A stretch of DNA of 64,000 nucleotides from Dactylellina haptotyla. Its lineage: Eukaryota; Ascomycota; Orbiliomycetes; Orbiliales; Orbiliaceae. Each line of letters begins with the position of its first letter. Within the stretch, counting starts at the first letter, position 1. The notes below the pieces were generated by a model. That model did not search any database, was not told the DNA's origin, and saw only the letters and a list, made by a program, of their open reading frames with translations. Positions 1 to 11,579 of the stretch are shown here, one piece after another. The DNA is taken from the NCBI GenBank assembly GCA_031310005.1, contig CM062387.1, forward strand, positions 1,860,001-1,924,000, given 5' to 3'. The translations under genes were made by a program, and so were the position numbers.

Positions 1-1954
1 TGCATACCAGTTCGTGCACTGCGGGTATGGATTGTTACCTAGGAACTTGCCGGCGCAATTACCGCTGTCGCAGCTCGCGCGATTACCGCAGGTACCGCCG
101 CTACCTTGGGTGGGTGTGCACCCGCAGCCGGCGTATTTGCCTTTACACGTAGCTTTGCCGTTTGAATCGAAGGATCCAGCGCATCCACCAGTGTCGCAGG
201 ATTGCGGATTGCCGCAGGTATTCGCAGTCGGGTTGCAGCGACAACTGGCGTATTTACCTTTACACGTTGCGAACCCGTCGGAATCAAAGGTACCCGCGCA
301 ACCGCCAGTATCACAGCCCTGGGGGTTGCCGCAGGTGTTACTGGTGGGATTGCACCCGCAGGTGGCGTATTTGCCTTTACACGTCGCTTTGCCGTCGGAG
401 TCGAAGGTACCCGCGCAACCGCCTGTATCGCAACCTTGCGGGTTTCCGCACGTATTCGCGGTGGGATTGCAGCCGCAAGTTGCATATTTACCTTTACATG
501 TGGCCTTGCCGTCTGAGTTGAAGGTGCCGGCGCAACCACCTGTATCGCAACCCTGGGGATTACCACAGGTGTTCGCGGTGGGATTGCAACCGCAAGTTGC
601 GTATTTACCTTTACACGTCGCTTTACCATCAGAGTCAAAAGTACCCGCGCAGCCACCGGTGTCGCAACCCTGAGGATTACCGCAAGTGTTACTGGTAGGA
701 TTGCAGCCGCAAGTGGCATAGTTACCCTTGCAAGTAGCTTTACCGTCTGAATCGAAGGTACCAGCACAACCGCCAGTATCACAACCCTGCGGGTTACCGC
801 AGGTGTTGGAAGTGGGATTACATGCGCAGGTAGCGTAGTTACCCTTACATGTGGCCTTGCCGTTGGAATCAAAAGTACCCGCACACCCGCCTGCATCGCA
901 GGACGCGGCAGTTCCGCAGGTGTTGGATGTGGGGGTACACGCGCAAGTGGCATATTTACCCTTACAGGTGGCTTTGCCGTTAGAATCGAACGTTCCAGCG
1001 CATCCGCCTGCATCGCAAGACGCGGCGGCTCCGCAGGTGTTAGACGTGGGATTGCAAGGGCATGTGGCATATGCGGCCTTGCAAGTAGCTTTACCGTCCG
1101 AGTCGAATGTGCCCGCGCACCCACCGGCATCACAGGACGCGGGTGTTCCGCACATAGCAGAGGTTGGTGTGCAATTGCATCCTGCGCCGTAGGTCTTGCA
1201 AGTAGCGCTTCCGTCACTGTTGAAGCTACCGTTACAGTTGTTGGCACCACATGATTGTGAAGGACAGGTGTATCCGGGCGTATTCTTGGAGGGGATACAG
1301 TCACAGCCGGCTTGGGCTGTAGACTTGCAAGTGGGATTACCACTAGTGACGGTACCCGAGCAGCCACTAGCCTCGCACGAGGGCGGCGAGCTTGGGCAGA
1401 CCACGGGAGGCGTGGTTGTCGTTGTGCTCGTCGTTGTAGTTTTGGTGGTAGCTATGATAATCGCATGTTATTTCCTCGCTATACATAGAGGACTTGTATG
1501 ACCATAAAAGATGGACTTACTGGTAGTAGTCGGGGCTGTCGTCGTAACTTGGGTAGTTGTCGTTACTTGGGTAGTCGTCGGGGTCGTAGTAGTCCTGAAT
1601 AAAATGTTAGCCACGGTCCCAATTAATTCATCAAAATACGGTCTCGCAATAAGATAATTACCTTGTGGTAGTCGTTGTAGTCTGCGTAGTCGTTGTCTGC
1701 GTTGTGGTCGTTGTTGTGGTGGTTGTGGCCGGGATGATACCGACGAAGACCGAGTCCGGAAATGCGAAGAAGGGAACGGGACCCGGATCGGGATACAGAG
1801 CAGGACATAGCTCTTGACCTCTCTTCATCAAGTTGTATCCCATCCCATTGAGCGCCTTGCCCTGGAAAGGGACAGCCAGAACGCTAGAGACAGACAAGCA
1901 GAGGAGGAGGAGACTGGAAGCCCAAAAGGCATTCATCTTACCGTTCGCAGCCAT
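1..1954 (-). CDS. Secreted cysteine-rich tandem-repeat protein (3' end off the window)
   Basis: Three exons are visible: 1954-1662, 1594-1521 and 1451-1; the reading frame is still open at the window edge, giving at least 606 residues. The protein starts with a signal peptide (about residues 1-27), then a short domain with a KR dibasic site, then a Thr/Pro-rich linker encoded across both introns. From about residue 125 come roughly eleven tandem repeats of about 39 residues, each with six regularly spaced cysteines (motifs CNPTxNTCGNP, CDTGGCAG, ATCKGKYA). The N-terminal repeats are more diverged than the central ones. The small size and cysteine spacing suggest disulfide-stabilised modules of an extracellular or wall protein. 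I do not recognise the family. Introns have GTAATT/GTAAGT donors and CAG/TAG acceptors and keep frame. The sequence on the opposite strand is open only as a shadow of the repeats. Confidence 0.82.
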
Positions 1955-3138
1955 TGTGACAGTCGAATGGAGTCTCTGCGACTTGCCAGATGAGAAGAAA
2001 GCGAGCGAAGAGGACGACGAGAAGATGGAGATATCGATTCATGGCGCATTTCATATAGTGTTTCTACCACCGCGGCCGCCAGCCCGCCAGGTGCTTCGCC
2101 CTTCGCGCGGCCTCCAGAATCAAAGTGATATCAAAATTGCGAACGCGAACCACGCCCAGATCGGGCCAGCTGCAGCTACCCCGACGTCGTTCCTCGGTTC
2201 TTCTGCGACCCATGTCCTCGTGGTCCGTGATACTTCATTGGCAGGGCGCGCCCAGCTGCAGAGTAAGCGCTAAGATAAGCTTAGCATTCGGATATTAAAA
2301 TGCCGCAAAAAAACCTACTAGAATTTGCAAACCTTATAAAAATTCAATCAGACGGACCCTGGGGCGATTCTGTGAGACCGGGTCCGCTTGCATATTTTTC
2401 GAGGCTTCGGTTTCTAGGCCTCTCTACCGATATCTCCACGTTCTCGCCGATGCGGTCGCAAAAATGCAGGAGGCTCAATTAGGGCTGTCATCTCTGCACG
2501 CGGCGGAGCTCCTGTTTACGAAAGAAAAGGTGAAATGTAATCCAACTGTTCGAGCATCTGGTCCGATTACTTGAGCGGCTTCCTTGCCGGATCCTCGCAA
2601 GGCCCTTAAAAGCCTAAAAAATAACCCTTGTTCACATTTTAAGCTTCTTGCGCCCGATCACTAATCTCACCCAGGCTGCCCCGCCTGAATTCGCGCCATT
2701 GGCTGGGGCCCGTCGGGTCGCGGGCAAAGCCGCGGATTGTTCTGCAGCGGGAACCTGACCCGCAGCCACAAACCTGCAGCAACATACATGTAGCATGGCC
2801 CATGCATTGCCGTGGGGCCAATTTTTTATGTTTGAATTTTTTGTGCCTGCGATGCAATGCACTGGCCGCCAATCAGCCGTCCACTTGCATGCCAAATTGC
2901 GAAAAAGAACCGAATTCCGATCGGTATCATGAGGAACTCCGGCGACATCGTGATATCGATTACATGATGGAAATTAACTTGGCCAAGCGTCAGTTCGGAT
3001 CAACGTGACTCGGACAATCGAAACTGCGCCGATTAGCCCTGTCACCGAAATGAAGCTCATGAAAAGTTATAATTACGGGAATGGGAGACTATTCTGTCTC
3101 GTAACATCCACCCAGCAAGCGTTCCTCCTCCCTCGAAA
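1955..3138. other. Shared divergent promoter region
   Basis: About 1.2 kb between the starts of two divergent secreted-protein genes. Short open frames exist on both strands but none has splice signals, a signal peptide or recognisable domains. It probably carries the upstream regions of both genes. Confidence 0.5.
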
Positions 3139-6100
3139 ATGTGGTTCTCCGGAACCCTTCTTCTCGCCTTCATAGGCTTTCTTCCCGGTCTCAACGCGCA
3201 GTCCGTTCAATGTGCCACTGTTGCGGATGGTTGCGACGCCGGCGGCGCGAATGAAGCCGCTCTTGCCAGCGCTATCGCCAGATTCCAAGATGGCCTCGTC
3301 TACGGCGGTGGAGACATCGTTCTATCCTCTGCCCTTAGTGGCGATAACCTCGCTATGATCACATACATGTGCAAGGACGGAGGCTCTCCGCCCAAGTTGG
3401 AAGGCTCGTTCATCAGATCGCAGTTCCAAAAGATCCTGTCTTGCACGAACCGTTGTGGAGGTGTCGCATCTCCCACGAACTCCAACTGTGGATTCGGCGC
3501 ACTGATCGCGAACAATGGCAAGAATATCGCCTGTCTGTCAAAGGCCGTTAATGTGTCGCCTCAAGGTTCCGCACCTCAGATTGTGCAATCTGTGGGCGTA
3601 TATAAAAGCCCAAAGTGTTTTGTGGACCCAAACGACAATAGGGTTTTGACAGGGGGCAGCCAGACAGACCATAGCGTTACTGGCATGACTGTTGAAAAAT
3701 GCATTGCGCTTGCTAAAGCTGCTGGTGCACGATACGCGGGTGCTGAGTATGGTGGGTAAGTTAGGTGTATATGAATTCTATCCTTCTAAAAAGTTAGATA
3801 TAGCTAACATAATATATTAGGGAATGCTACTGGGGTGCCACCCAGAATAATGCGCAATCAGCTACTCTCTCCGATTGTAATATGCCGTGCGACGGTAACG
3901 CCGCCGAAGTCTGTGGCTCTGGCAATCGCATCCTCATCTACGATAGTGGGTCGGGTAGTGCGACTACCACTACGAGTGCAGCCGCTACACCTACCATCAA
4001 TCCTGGTGTGAGCGGGTTCACATACTATGGCTGCTATTCAGACGACGTAAACAATCGTGCGCTGTCTGAAAGATTTGAAGACGCTTCAGGCATGACTATT
4101 GCCGAATGTATAGCCCACGCCGGCTCGAGCTACAACTTCGCCGGTGTGGAATACGGCCAAGAGTGCTGGTACGGCAACACCCTAGCCTCCAGCTCCAGCG
4201 CGCAGTCTGCCGGCTGCGACAAGGTGTGTCCTGGTAAAGCGACCGAACTCTGCGGAGGCGGAAACAGAATCCAGCTGTACAAGAATCCAAATTACCAGCC
4301 CCCAGGACAACCTAACATCGGGAGCTTCATCTCCCAAGGCTGTTACACAGATAGCGTAGACGCCCGCGCGCTCGAGCACAATAGCAACGACGCAAGCGGT
4401 ATGACAATCCAGAAATGCGTCCAGCTCGCCGCGGGGTTCAAATACGCAGGATTGGAATATCACAGCGAATGCTACTGGGGTAACACCCTCGCATCCTCGT
4501 CTACCGCAGCCGACTCTGGTAACTGCGATACCACGTGCGCCGGCGACTCGTCGCAGATATGCGGTGGCGGCAACCGCATCTCTGTATACCGCAATACAGA
4601 CTACCAGGAGCCCGTGCAGCCGAACGTGAATCAAGGAGAAGATCCGTGGACGCTGAAGGGGTGTTATGCTAGTAATAACCTGGAAAACAGCCAGACGGCC
4701 AGCGATATGACGGTGGATAAATGCTTCGATTTGGCGGTTAGTTATCGCTACGCGGCCGTTCAAGGCGGCGATACTTGCTACTGGGGCGATGATCTTGCGT
4801 CCGGTGCTACGTCGAAGGATATATCGGAGTGTTCGTCCGCTTGTACGGGTAAAGCGGATGAGATTTGCGGCGGACAGGCGAGGACGATAGTGTACGAGGA
4901 TACCTCGTATGAACTGATCGATATCGACGGAATGGTGGCGCTGTTCGAAGAGCTGAGCGATAATGAGAACGCCTTGCTTGGTGATTTGCAGCTTTGGACC
5001 GATCTTGTGGCGCAAGCACAGGCGGACGCGGAGAGCGGGAATCAGAAGCGGTGGTTGGTGGCCGCTGTTTGGGCTGCGCGGATGATCCCGGTGTGGAACC
5101 GGATGAGGAATGCAGCGGGGGCTGTCAGTGAGTATCCCATTTTCAATACCTTTTAATTCAGAGAGAGAACTGACGAAGGGTCTATTTAGATACTTTGACG
5201 AGGAATATTCAGCGGAAAGCCGGGGTCTGGAAGCGGAGGGCGACGGAGGCGTTCGAGCGTGTTCTGCCGCAGAGGCCGAATGTGGCGAACGAGTACCAGA
5301 TGATCGAGTTCAACCAGGTTCAGAACAACGGTAAATACACCATGAATCGGGAATACGCCGTTCTCAAGCTAATATATATTCCTTTAATTCAGCCCAGGCA
5401 GGCCAACAGGCGGCTGGACAGGTCGTTCGGTACGAGGCCAATCAAGCTGTTGCAGCTGTCGGCACTGCAGGCGGACTGACAATCGTAAGCAATCTGCACT
5501 ATACAGAGTAAACGAATGACTAACACACTTCGAATTGTAGATTGGAGTCAACGTGCTGGCCAGTATGTTCCTTATCAAACCCTGAGATCCATGTCATAAT
5601 AGCTAATATCATCCTAGATTTGATTGATGACCTTTTCAGCATCATCGAATGGCATCGCAATGAAGTTCAACGCTATGATCCTCCACCAGACAGCCCCCCT
5701 GATGACCCGGATGACCCACCAGAGGAACCTCCTCTCCCCGGTTGCGGTTGTGGTGAGAACGGCTGTATCAACCCGCAGAACGTCCTCAAGCGTGCAGCCC
5801 ACGCCTATCAAGAGTCAGAAGAGGATAAACTCTCCAAACGAGCTCAGGGCGAGACCTACGCCATCTCAATGTGCAACGGGTTGACCTATACCGCCAGAAC
5901 ATATCCGTCGTACGGCGAACTCGTGACTATATATAACAATCAGGGCCTCGTTCCGCCCCATCTCGATCTGCAGTTCCGGACAGTAAACGGACTCCCGAAT
6001 CCTACCAGACAGTGCTTCTGGAATCTAAGACAGTTCAACCCTCCCGGTAATCTGTTTGATCCGGGCGTGCAATATTACGCCGGCTACGCTACGGTAAGTC

Positions 6101-7116
6101 CACGACACCATCAACCCACGAATGGCATAGAGTGTGGGATGCTAATATACCGTAGGAACACACCTGGGAAAATGCCTTCCTCCGAATTTTCTTCGAGGAT
6201 ATGCAGAGGGAGAACTGCGTCACTTGCGAGGATGCAACGCCGGTACAACAGCCAGGACAACCCGCGCCCGTGCCTACACCTGGCATGAGACAGCTGTTCT
6301 TCCAAGCGAATAATGTTGCCGGTAGTAGATACCAGAACCGCGCTGCCACAGAGTATCTCGTCGACTGCTTGCATTGGTACCACGCGCAGAATAACCCGAA
6401 TGGCTGGCACGAATTTTTCATCTTGGAAAACAGGATCAACACTAACAAACGAAACGTAAGGAAATTTTCATATATCTGCAGCAGTCTAGTGCGAATATCC
6501 AGATACTAACGTAAGTTATATCGCTATACAGATTCTCACACCCGGCAACACGGTTGAAAACACGGGAACGTTCCAGGAACTACTCGACGCCTTCATCCGA
6601 AGACTAGGCAGAGTAGAAGCCGGATTCGAGTACCTCAACACCCCGGCAGTAGCCAACGTCTTCATGGCCGTCTTCAACCGCCTCTACGCGGAATTGTAAT
6701 TATCTCTTCTAATATCTGTCTTTTAATCTTTATATACTAATCCTATATATTCCAGCCAACACTTCGACGCAGACCCATACACCTCCCAATTCCCCCCTTA
6801 CCAAAACACCCAAACCTGCGGCACCCCGATAAATGGCCAAAACCAGCCATACCCCAACTGGGCTTTCGCGTTCCACTACTGGACTTACAACTTACTCGCG
6901 AACGCGGAGGAGAAGATGCAAGCGTGGATTGCGATCGCGCAGGCGAATATCCGAAGGAAGATTCGAGATGAATATCCGGCGAATACGTTCCCGTTGTCGA
7001 ATACGGATTTTACGAACTGGATGTCTTACGGGGCGAATCCGGCGAGTAATTTGGGTGTTTTGGCGGCGAATCGGTTTCTTTTTGATCGGAATCTTTATGG
7101 GGCGCTGTTGAATTAA
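3139..7116 (+). CDS. Secreted multi-WSC-domain protein
   Basis: Nine exons (3139-3755, 3821-5127, 5190-5330, 5393-5484, 5541-5562, 5618-6093, 6156-6455, 6532-6695, 6756-7116) join in frame to 1159 residues. The signal peptide is about residues 1-20, followed by a Cys-containing region to about 150. Four WSC domains follow (about 151-255, 268-360, 372-465, 480-568), with repeated GCY, Y-A-G-x-E-Y, CYWG and CGGxNRI motifs. WSC domains bind carbohydrate or wall glucan in other fungal proteins. After a helical stretch comes an acidic Pro-rich linker (PPDSPPDDPDDPPEEPP), KR sites, and a C-terminal domain of about 400 residues rich in aromatic residues that I cannot assign. There is no transmembrane segment or obvious GPI signal, so it is probably secreted. 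A TAA that appears to close exon 8 lies inside an intron (GTAATT donor at 6696). Confidence 0.82.
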
Positions 7117-8157
7117 GTTGTGTAGATATACGGTTGGTGGGCGGGTTTCGTTTAGGAGTACATCGAATATAGATAGACGTCAATACTACTGTAGCGTAAT
7201 CACCGCTATATCGTTGTGCAATTCTGTATTTTTCCTTGTCGTTTCGAATTTTCTATTTCTCAAACCTTCCCGGCTATTGTTTCCTTCTAGACGTTTGGCG
7301 GAAATACTGAGATGAGGTGAGAACTAAAAATTTAAGAGTACCTGAGTCTTGCATGTTTGGATGACACTCCGTTCGTCCAAATTGCAGGGATAAGGGACCT
7401 GATATCTAGCCAATCCGGTCTAAACATGGTTCCTCGAAAGGGAAATACTACCGAAAGCTCCCCTGTATCTTACACAATATCGCGTTGTCAGCTCTTCACC
7501 CTTGAATTTGTCCTTCAGCCTTGAGCGTGAACATGGTCTATGAATTCATAACTCTAAATCGCTATTGTGAAGGATCTGAGGACCAAGTACAGCTAGCCGC
7601 GAAACTAAAGGAGTGCTTCTCTGCTTACTCTTTTAGAGTTCTCCATGATTTCATTGTTCTTTGGTATTTTTACTAGCTGTACACAAAATGGTATGCGTGT
7701 ACCAAGCATAATTACCAATAATAAGACTACTTCACACCGACTCCACTACACAACATTTTGTTTTTATTTCGTGCGAATAATGTATTATACAGGCCTAAGC
7801 AGCATAATAACGAGTGCCTATGCTGTCAGGACTCTCGTAAGCAGCGATTTTGCAGTTCGCTCGCAATATTAACGGATGCTACGTTTGAACCTATAATCTA
7901 AATCGGTTAGCTCCAACAAGAACATATGAAATATTGATCCACATAGGTGGGCCTTACCTAGAATCATTCAGATTTCACGACGATACTAGTTGCAGGGACC
8001 GCAGAAGTGGGTACGCCCCATCTTTCTAGATATTCTCGAAACTCCATTTGAAACGTTTTGTCTGTTGTCAAATATGCATACCCTTTTGCATGGGCTTCGC
8101 ATGCTAGAGCTAGGTCAACTCTACTTTCCTGCAGAACTCCGGCCCATGCTAAATCAA

Positions 8158-8541
8158 TTAGGAAGAGAATGAAGAGTTAATGTTCAGTAGTAGTAATGAG
8201 ATATCGATTATTATGTCTATCACGTTATCTGAATCCAATGAGTTGTATTCGAACTTGTATTTCTCAACCCAAGCATTGATTTTGTCGGTATAAATGGGTG
8301 GTTGTTGGAATCCTAGATTCCAACTTGGTGGCCATTCGCGGCCGAGGAACTGCGTGTTCAATATGACATATCGGCCGATCACACAAATTGATTCTGTAAA
8401 TATATAGAAATAGAGTGTAAAAGATCTCTTACCGGTCTCGGAACGGCTTTCTGCATTCGTCAACCTTTCCGCATCCCCAAATTTCTCTTTGAGACTCAAA
8501 AGCCTTCCTAGCGATGCGTATATTACAGAGCAACTCGGCAC
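8158..8541 (-). other. Possible gene relic with one intron
   Basis: A minus-strand stretch with a good donor (GTAAGA near 8434) and an acceptor (ACAG near 8391) can be spliced in frame, ending in a region rich in W, Y and F. Two different frames stay open across the same splice, so the coding frame cannot be decided. There is no recognisable domain and the 5' part is unclear. Confidence 0.15.
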
Positions 8542-9467
8542 CTGCTCGAGATTTGCAAGGTCCCCCTAGCACGGCAATGCCCATTTTCTTCAGCTCTCAA
8601 GGGGCGTCGGCGCGTGTCGACTGGAGAGCTAGTCTACTCGATAAATGCTCTGTTATACAAAAGTGCTCCACCCTGACCTTTCTGGTGTTCGCGAGAATGG
8701 ATTTGAATCAGCGGGTCAATTTTCGCCCATATAAGATGGCGGAAATCATGGATGTGTCTAGAAGCACACTTCCAAGTGTCCTGCTCGGAACTTTTCGTCT
8801 TCCACAGGTTTTCCGGTAGTTGAATATGGAAATTGAGGAGTAGACCGAGAATCACAACTAGTATCATCAAGGCACCAACTCCCTTATGGATGCCTATTTT
8901 GAGCTATAGGTGCAGCTGGCGTATGTATTTTACTTGAATAGATGGAGTTCAAAGGCCGGGGAGATATCGTATTAGTTTTGCCGTGCAACGTTACCATGGT
9001 GCAATATCGAGATTTTTACCATATCTTCAACTATAAGAGGTGTTTGTAAGTATATGGCATCCTCCCTGGAGGTATATAGCTTTTTTTGGATAGATTTGGT
9101 AGTTGAAACTTCGTATACACTTTTAGAAATTGTTTTAGAAAGATTTTTTTTAAGAAAAAACATCAAAAAAGTGGTTAATATTTTATAATTGTATAAATCG
9201 AATTGTGATATCTTGATAGTATGTTATGTTATTCATTGGGTTATATAAGTGGTGATCTGTCTTAGACGGCATCTGATTTACGAGATAAGGTGGTGATATC
9301 AATTGCATGAGTTTTATAGGTTATATTTTAAAGTGTAATATCAGTATGATCTATATGACCCACTAACCTTGAAGCTAGAACGGGCAGTTTCGCTGCTGGT
9401 TCATAGCCCACTATCATCATCATCAACACTGCCGGTACATGCTGATCACTACAAGTGATTATAATGG

Positions 9468-9580
9468 TAAATGGCTGGGCGATAATGGTGATGATAATGA
9501 TGGTAACGATGGTGGTAATGGTGGCGATGGTAATGGGGGTGGTTGTAATAATGATATTGATGATGATGGTGACTGATATT
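9468..9580 (+). repeat. Degenerate GAT/GGT/AAT trinucleotide microsatellite
   Basis: A run of imperfect GAT, GGT and AAT triplets on the plus strand. It gives open frames on the other strand of low-complexity His/Thr/Ile protein, which are artefacts. Confidence 0.7.
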
Positions 9581-10503
9581 GCAACGAGCAATAATGTCAG
9601 AATCTAGTGCCACACACAGTGTATCAAGTGTGGCACCTAATTGTGATACTATCACATACAGGCATGAGTGCCACATCCAAATTTTGTATGCGACTGTATA
9701 CCAGAGAGGCTGCCTCCAAGAACAAGCGTCGCTTCGAGCGCCTTTGAGATTGACACCCTCTTAATTGCGTTGTTGCCTTTGTTAGCGTCTAGCTCCGAAG
9801 TAGTCTCGTTGCCAGACGCTGCCGAAGCCTACAAGGGTATCTTGTATACTCCCCGTGTTAAAAACATGCTAGGCCATTCGGTAGAGCCGTGCTCAAGAGT
9901 CGGGGCAAAGTTCAAGCGATTTTCTCGGCCTCTATCGGCGCAGCCGGTGTCCGTGATTTTGTTTCGTATTTATCCGATTAATTTTGAAGTGTTGGTTGCC
10001 GAAAGGCTCGGTTATGGAATTTGCATCTCGAATCCCTTGTGATATTTCCGAGAGTGGAAAGTCCCTTCCCGATCAGGAAGTATTGCCGCCCTGAGAATTC
10101 CCCCAACGAATCCAGTTCGAAGTTACACAGTGCCGCAAACTCCGAATATCAAGCCTTAATTGTAAGGCCAAGAGAGTTTTATCAGAAAATTTGCTGGGTG
10201 TTATACCCAAGTTTCCAGCTTTGAGCTGCCCACTTCGCCGGTTGCCGCGGCCCCCGATACCTAGGAACATCGGACGCCAATGTCGTCTCGGCATCCCCAG
10301 CTTTGTTGGCTTTGGATCCATAGCCAAGCTATTTGGTTTTTGGCCAAGCCGGGTGAATCTAACGACCGATTTATTCAAACTTTGAAGCGATATAATCAAT
10401 TGCTCATATAGAATCCCGTCAACTGCCTCTGTGGGTTCCAACATACCTGTAACCTTAGAACGACAGCCAAAAAAGACACGCAGCGCATTTGTCTCAGCCC
10501 ATC

Positions 10504-11104
10504 ATGTCCTACAATTACTCACTTCTGTCTATCGTTGCGACCTGGGCGATATCCATGAGCGCGCATGGATACGCATTCTACGTTGTCGAAACTTCCGGAC
10601 CACGAGTCAGGTACGACAATGCGAATCCAAGAGGCCAGTGGGATAGATTAAGAGCAAAGCTTCCGGCCGAGGCATACGCCAGATCGGAGAGGGCGCAAGC
10701 AGCATCGGCGAATGGATTAGAAGCTTTGAGTCTCTGGGGCTTGGCAGTTGTAAGTTGATGATGATAATGGCTGGCATAAATAAGCCTTTGCCTGCTATAG
10801 CTGTATCGGTGCGCTAAACTCTCACAAACTTCAAATCATAGATCGCTGGAAATGCAGTAAATTTGCCTGTCGATACACTGAATAACCATGCGCTCTTCTT
10901 TGTTGGGTCAAGGTAATAGATCCCATGCTGAGTACCCCGCACAGACCCAGCTAATAATTTTTTCCTAATAGAATATTATACACAGTTCTGTACTGCAATA
11001 TTTCTACGTTGAGGTTGTCGGGTGCCCGGTCCCTAGTTTGGATCGCTGGTATTGGCGCAGCGATAAGACTGCTTTGGAAGGCTTCGCGCGCATTGAACGA
11101 CTGA
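10504..11104 (+). CDS. MAPEG-family membrane protein
   Basis: Three exons (10504-10749, 10842-10912, 10972-11104) give 149 residues, the usual size of MAPEG proteins (membrane-associated proteins in eicosanoid and glutathione metabolism). Family features are visible: GPR near the end of the first membrane segment, an Arg-rich stretch, the central block ARSERAQAASANGLEA, the LPVDTLNN motif, and the C-terminal VGSRILYTVLY and W-x-A-G-I-G segments forming later membrane helices. Four membrane helices are expected, so it should sit in the ER or another internal membrane. Fungal members are mostly uncharacterised; glutathione transferase or peroxidase activity is family knowledge, not shown here. 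Both introns keep frame and have standard borders. The ATG at 10504 begins the hydrophobic first helix. Confidence 0.85.
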
Positions 11105-11579
11105 GATTGGGTTTATTGGAACTGCATTAACTTCAGGAAATCACTACGCTATAGGTAGTCCTTTATGGGTCTGCGAGAGTGGCTAAAAGTATGCTTCTGA
11201 TGTTTCCTATGAAAAATTTCATGAATTCGCACCCGTTCATGTCATATCACATCATATAAGAGCAGAAATCACTGAATTCGATTGGTTATCCATTTTAGCT
11301 TTTTAGCTGAGGACTCTATTTTAGTAATAAGGTTTATTCATTTACTTCCTATTAATATATTGTACTGTGAGTGGTCTCTTTGCTGCATCGAAGAGCCAAA
11401 TTCTCATGAGAAATTTCTAGGGCAACATGCTACGCTTCGGATTACAGTAATATCGCAGATACGGAATAATGCGATACCTATACATAACAGCCCTCTTCCA
11501 TCATCGAAATGCCATTGGTGGTACCGAAATCGAACTCTCGTCTACCCAATCTTTTAGGTTGATCAGCGTTGAGTATCCC
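11105..11579. other. Intergenic region between convergent genes
   Basis: The 3' flanks of two convergent genes. AT-rich; nothing else seen. Confidence 0.5.

Larger units (their letters stand above)
7117..10503. other. Gene-poor AT-rich region
   Basis: About 3.4 kb without a convincing gene. It holds a possible two-exon relic at 8158-8541 (minus strand), listed separately, a degenerate GAT/GGT repeat near 9470-9580, and several chance open frames (such as 9668-10042 plus and 10073-10444 minus) with no start context, domain or splice support. Composition is more AT-rich than in neighbouring genes. An old decayed element is possible but no terminal repeats were found. Confidence 0.4.

Noticed and set aside
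39-1367. 442-codon minus-strand open frame and 219-codon plus-strand frame over the repeats
   Set aside because: Both are shadows of the Cys-rich repeat gene; the frame that keeps six cysteines per repeat, has a signal peptide exon and spliced linker is the real one.
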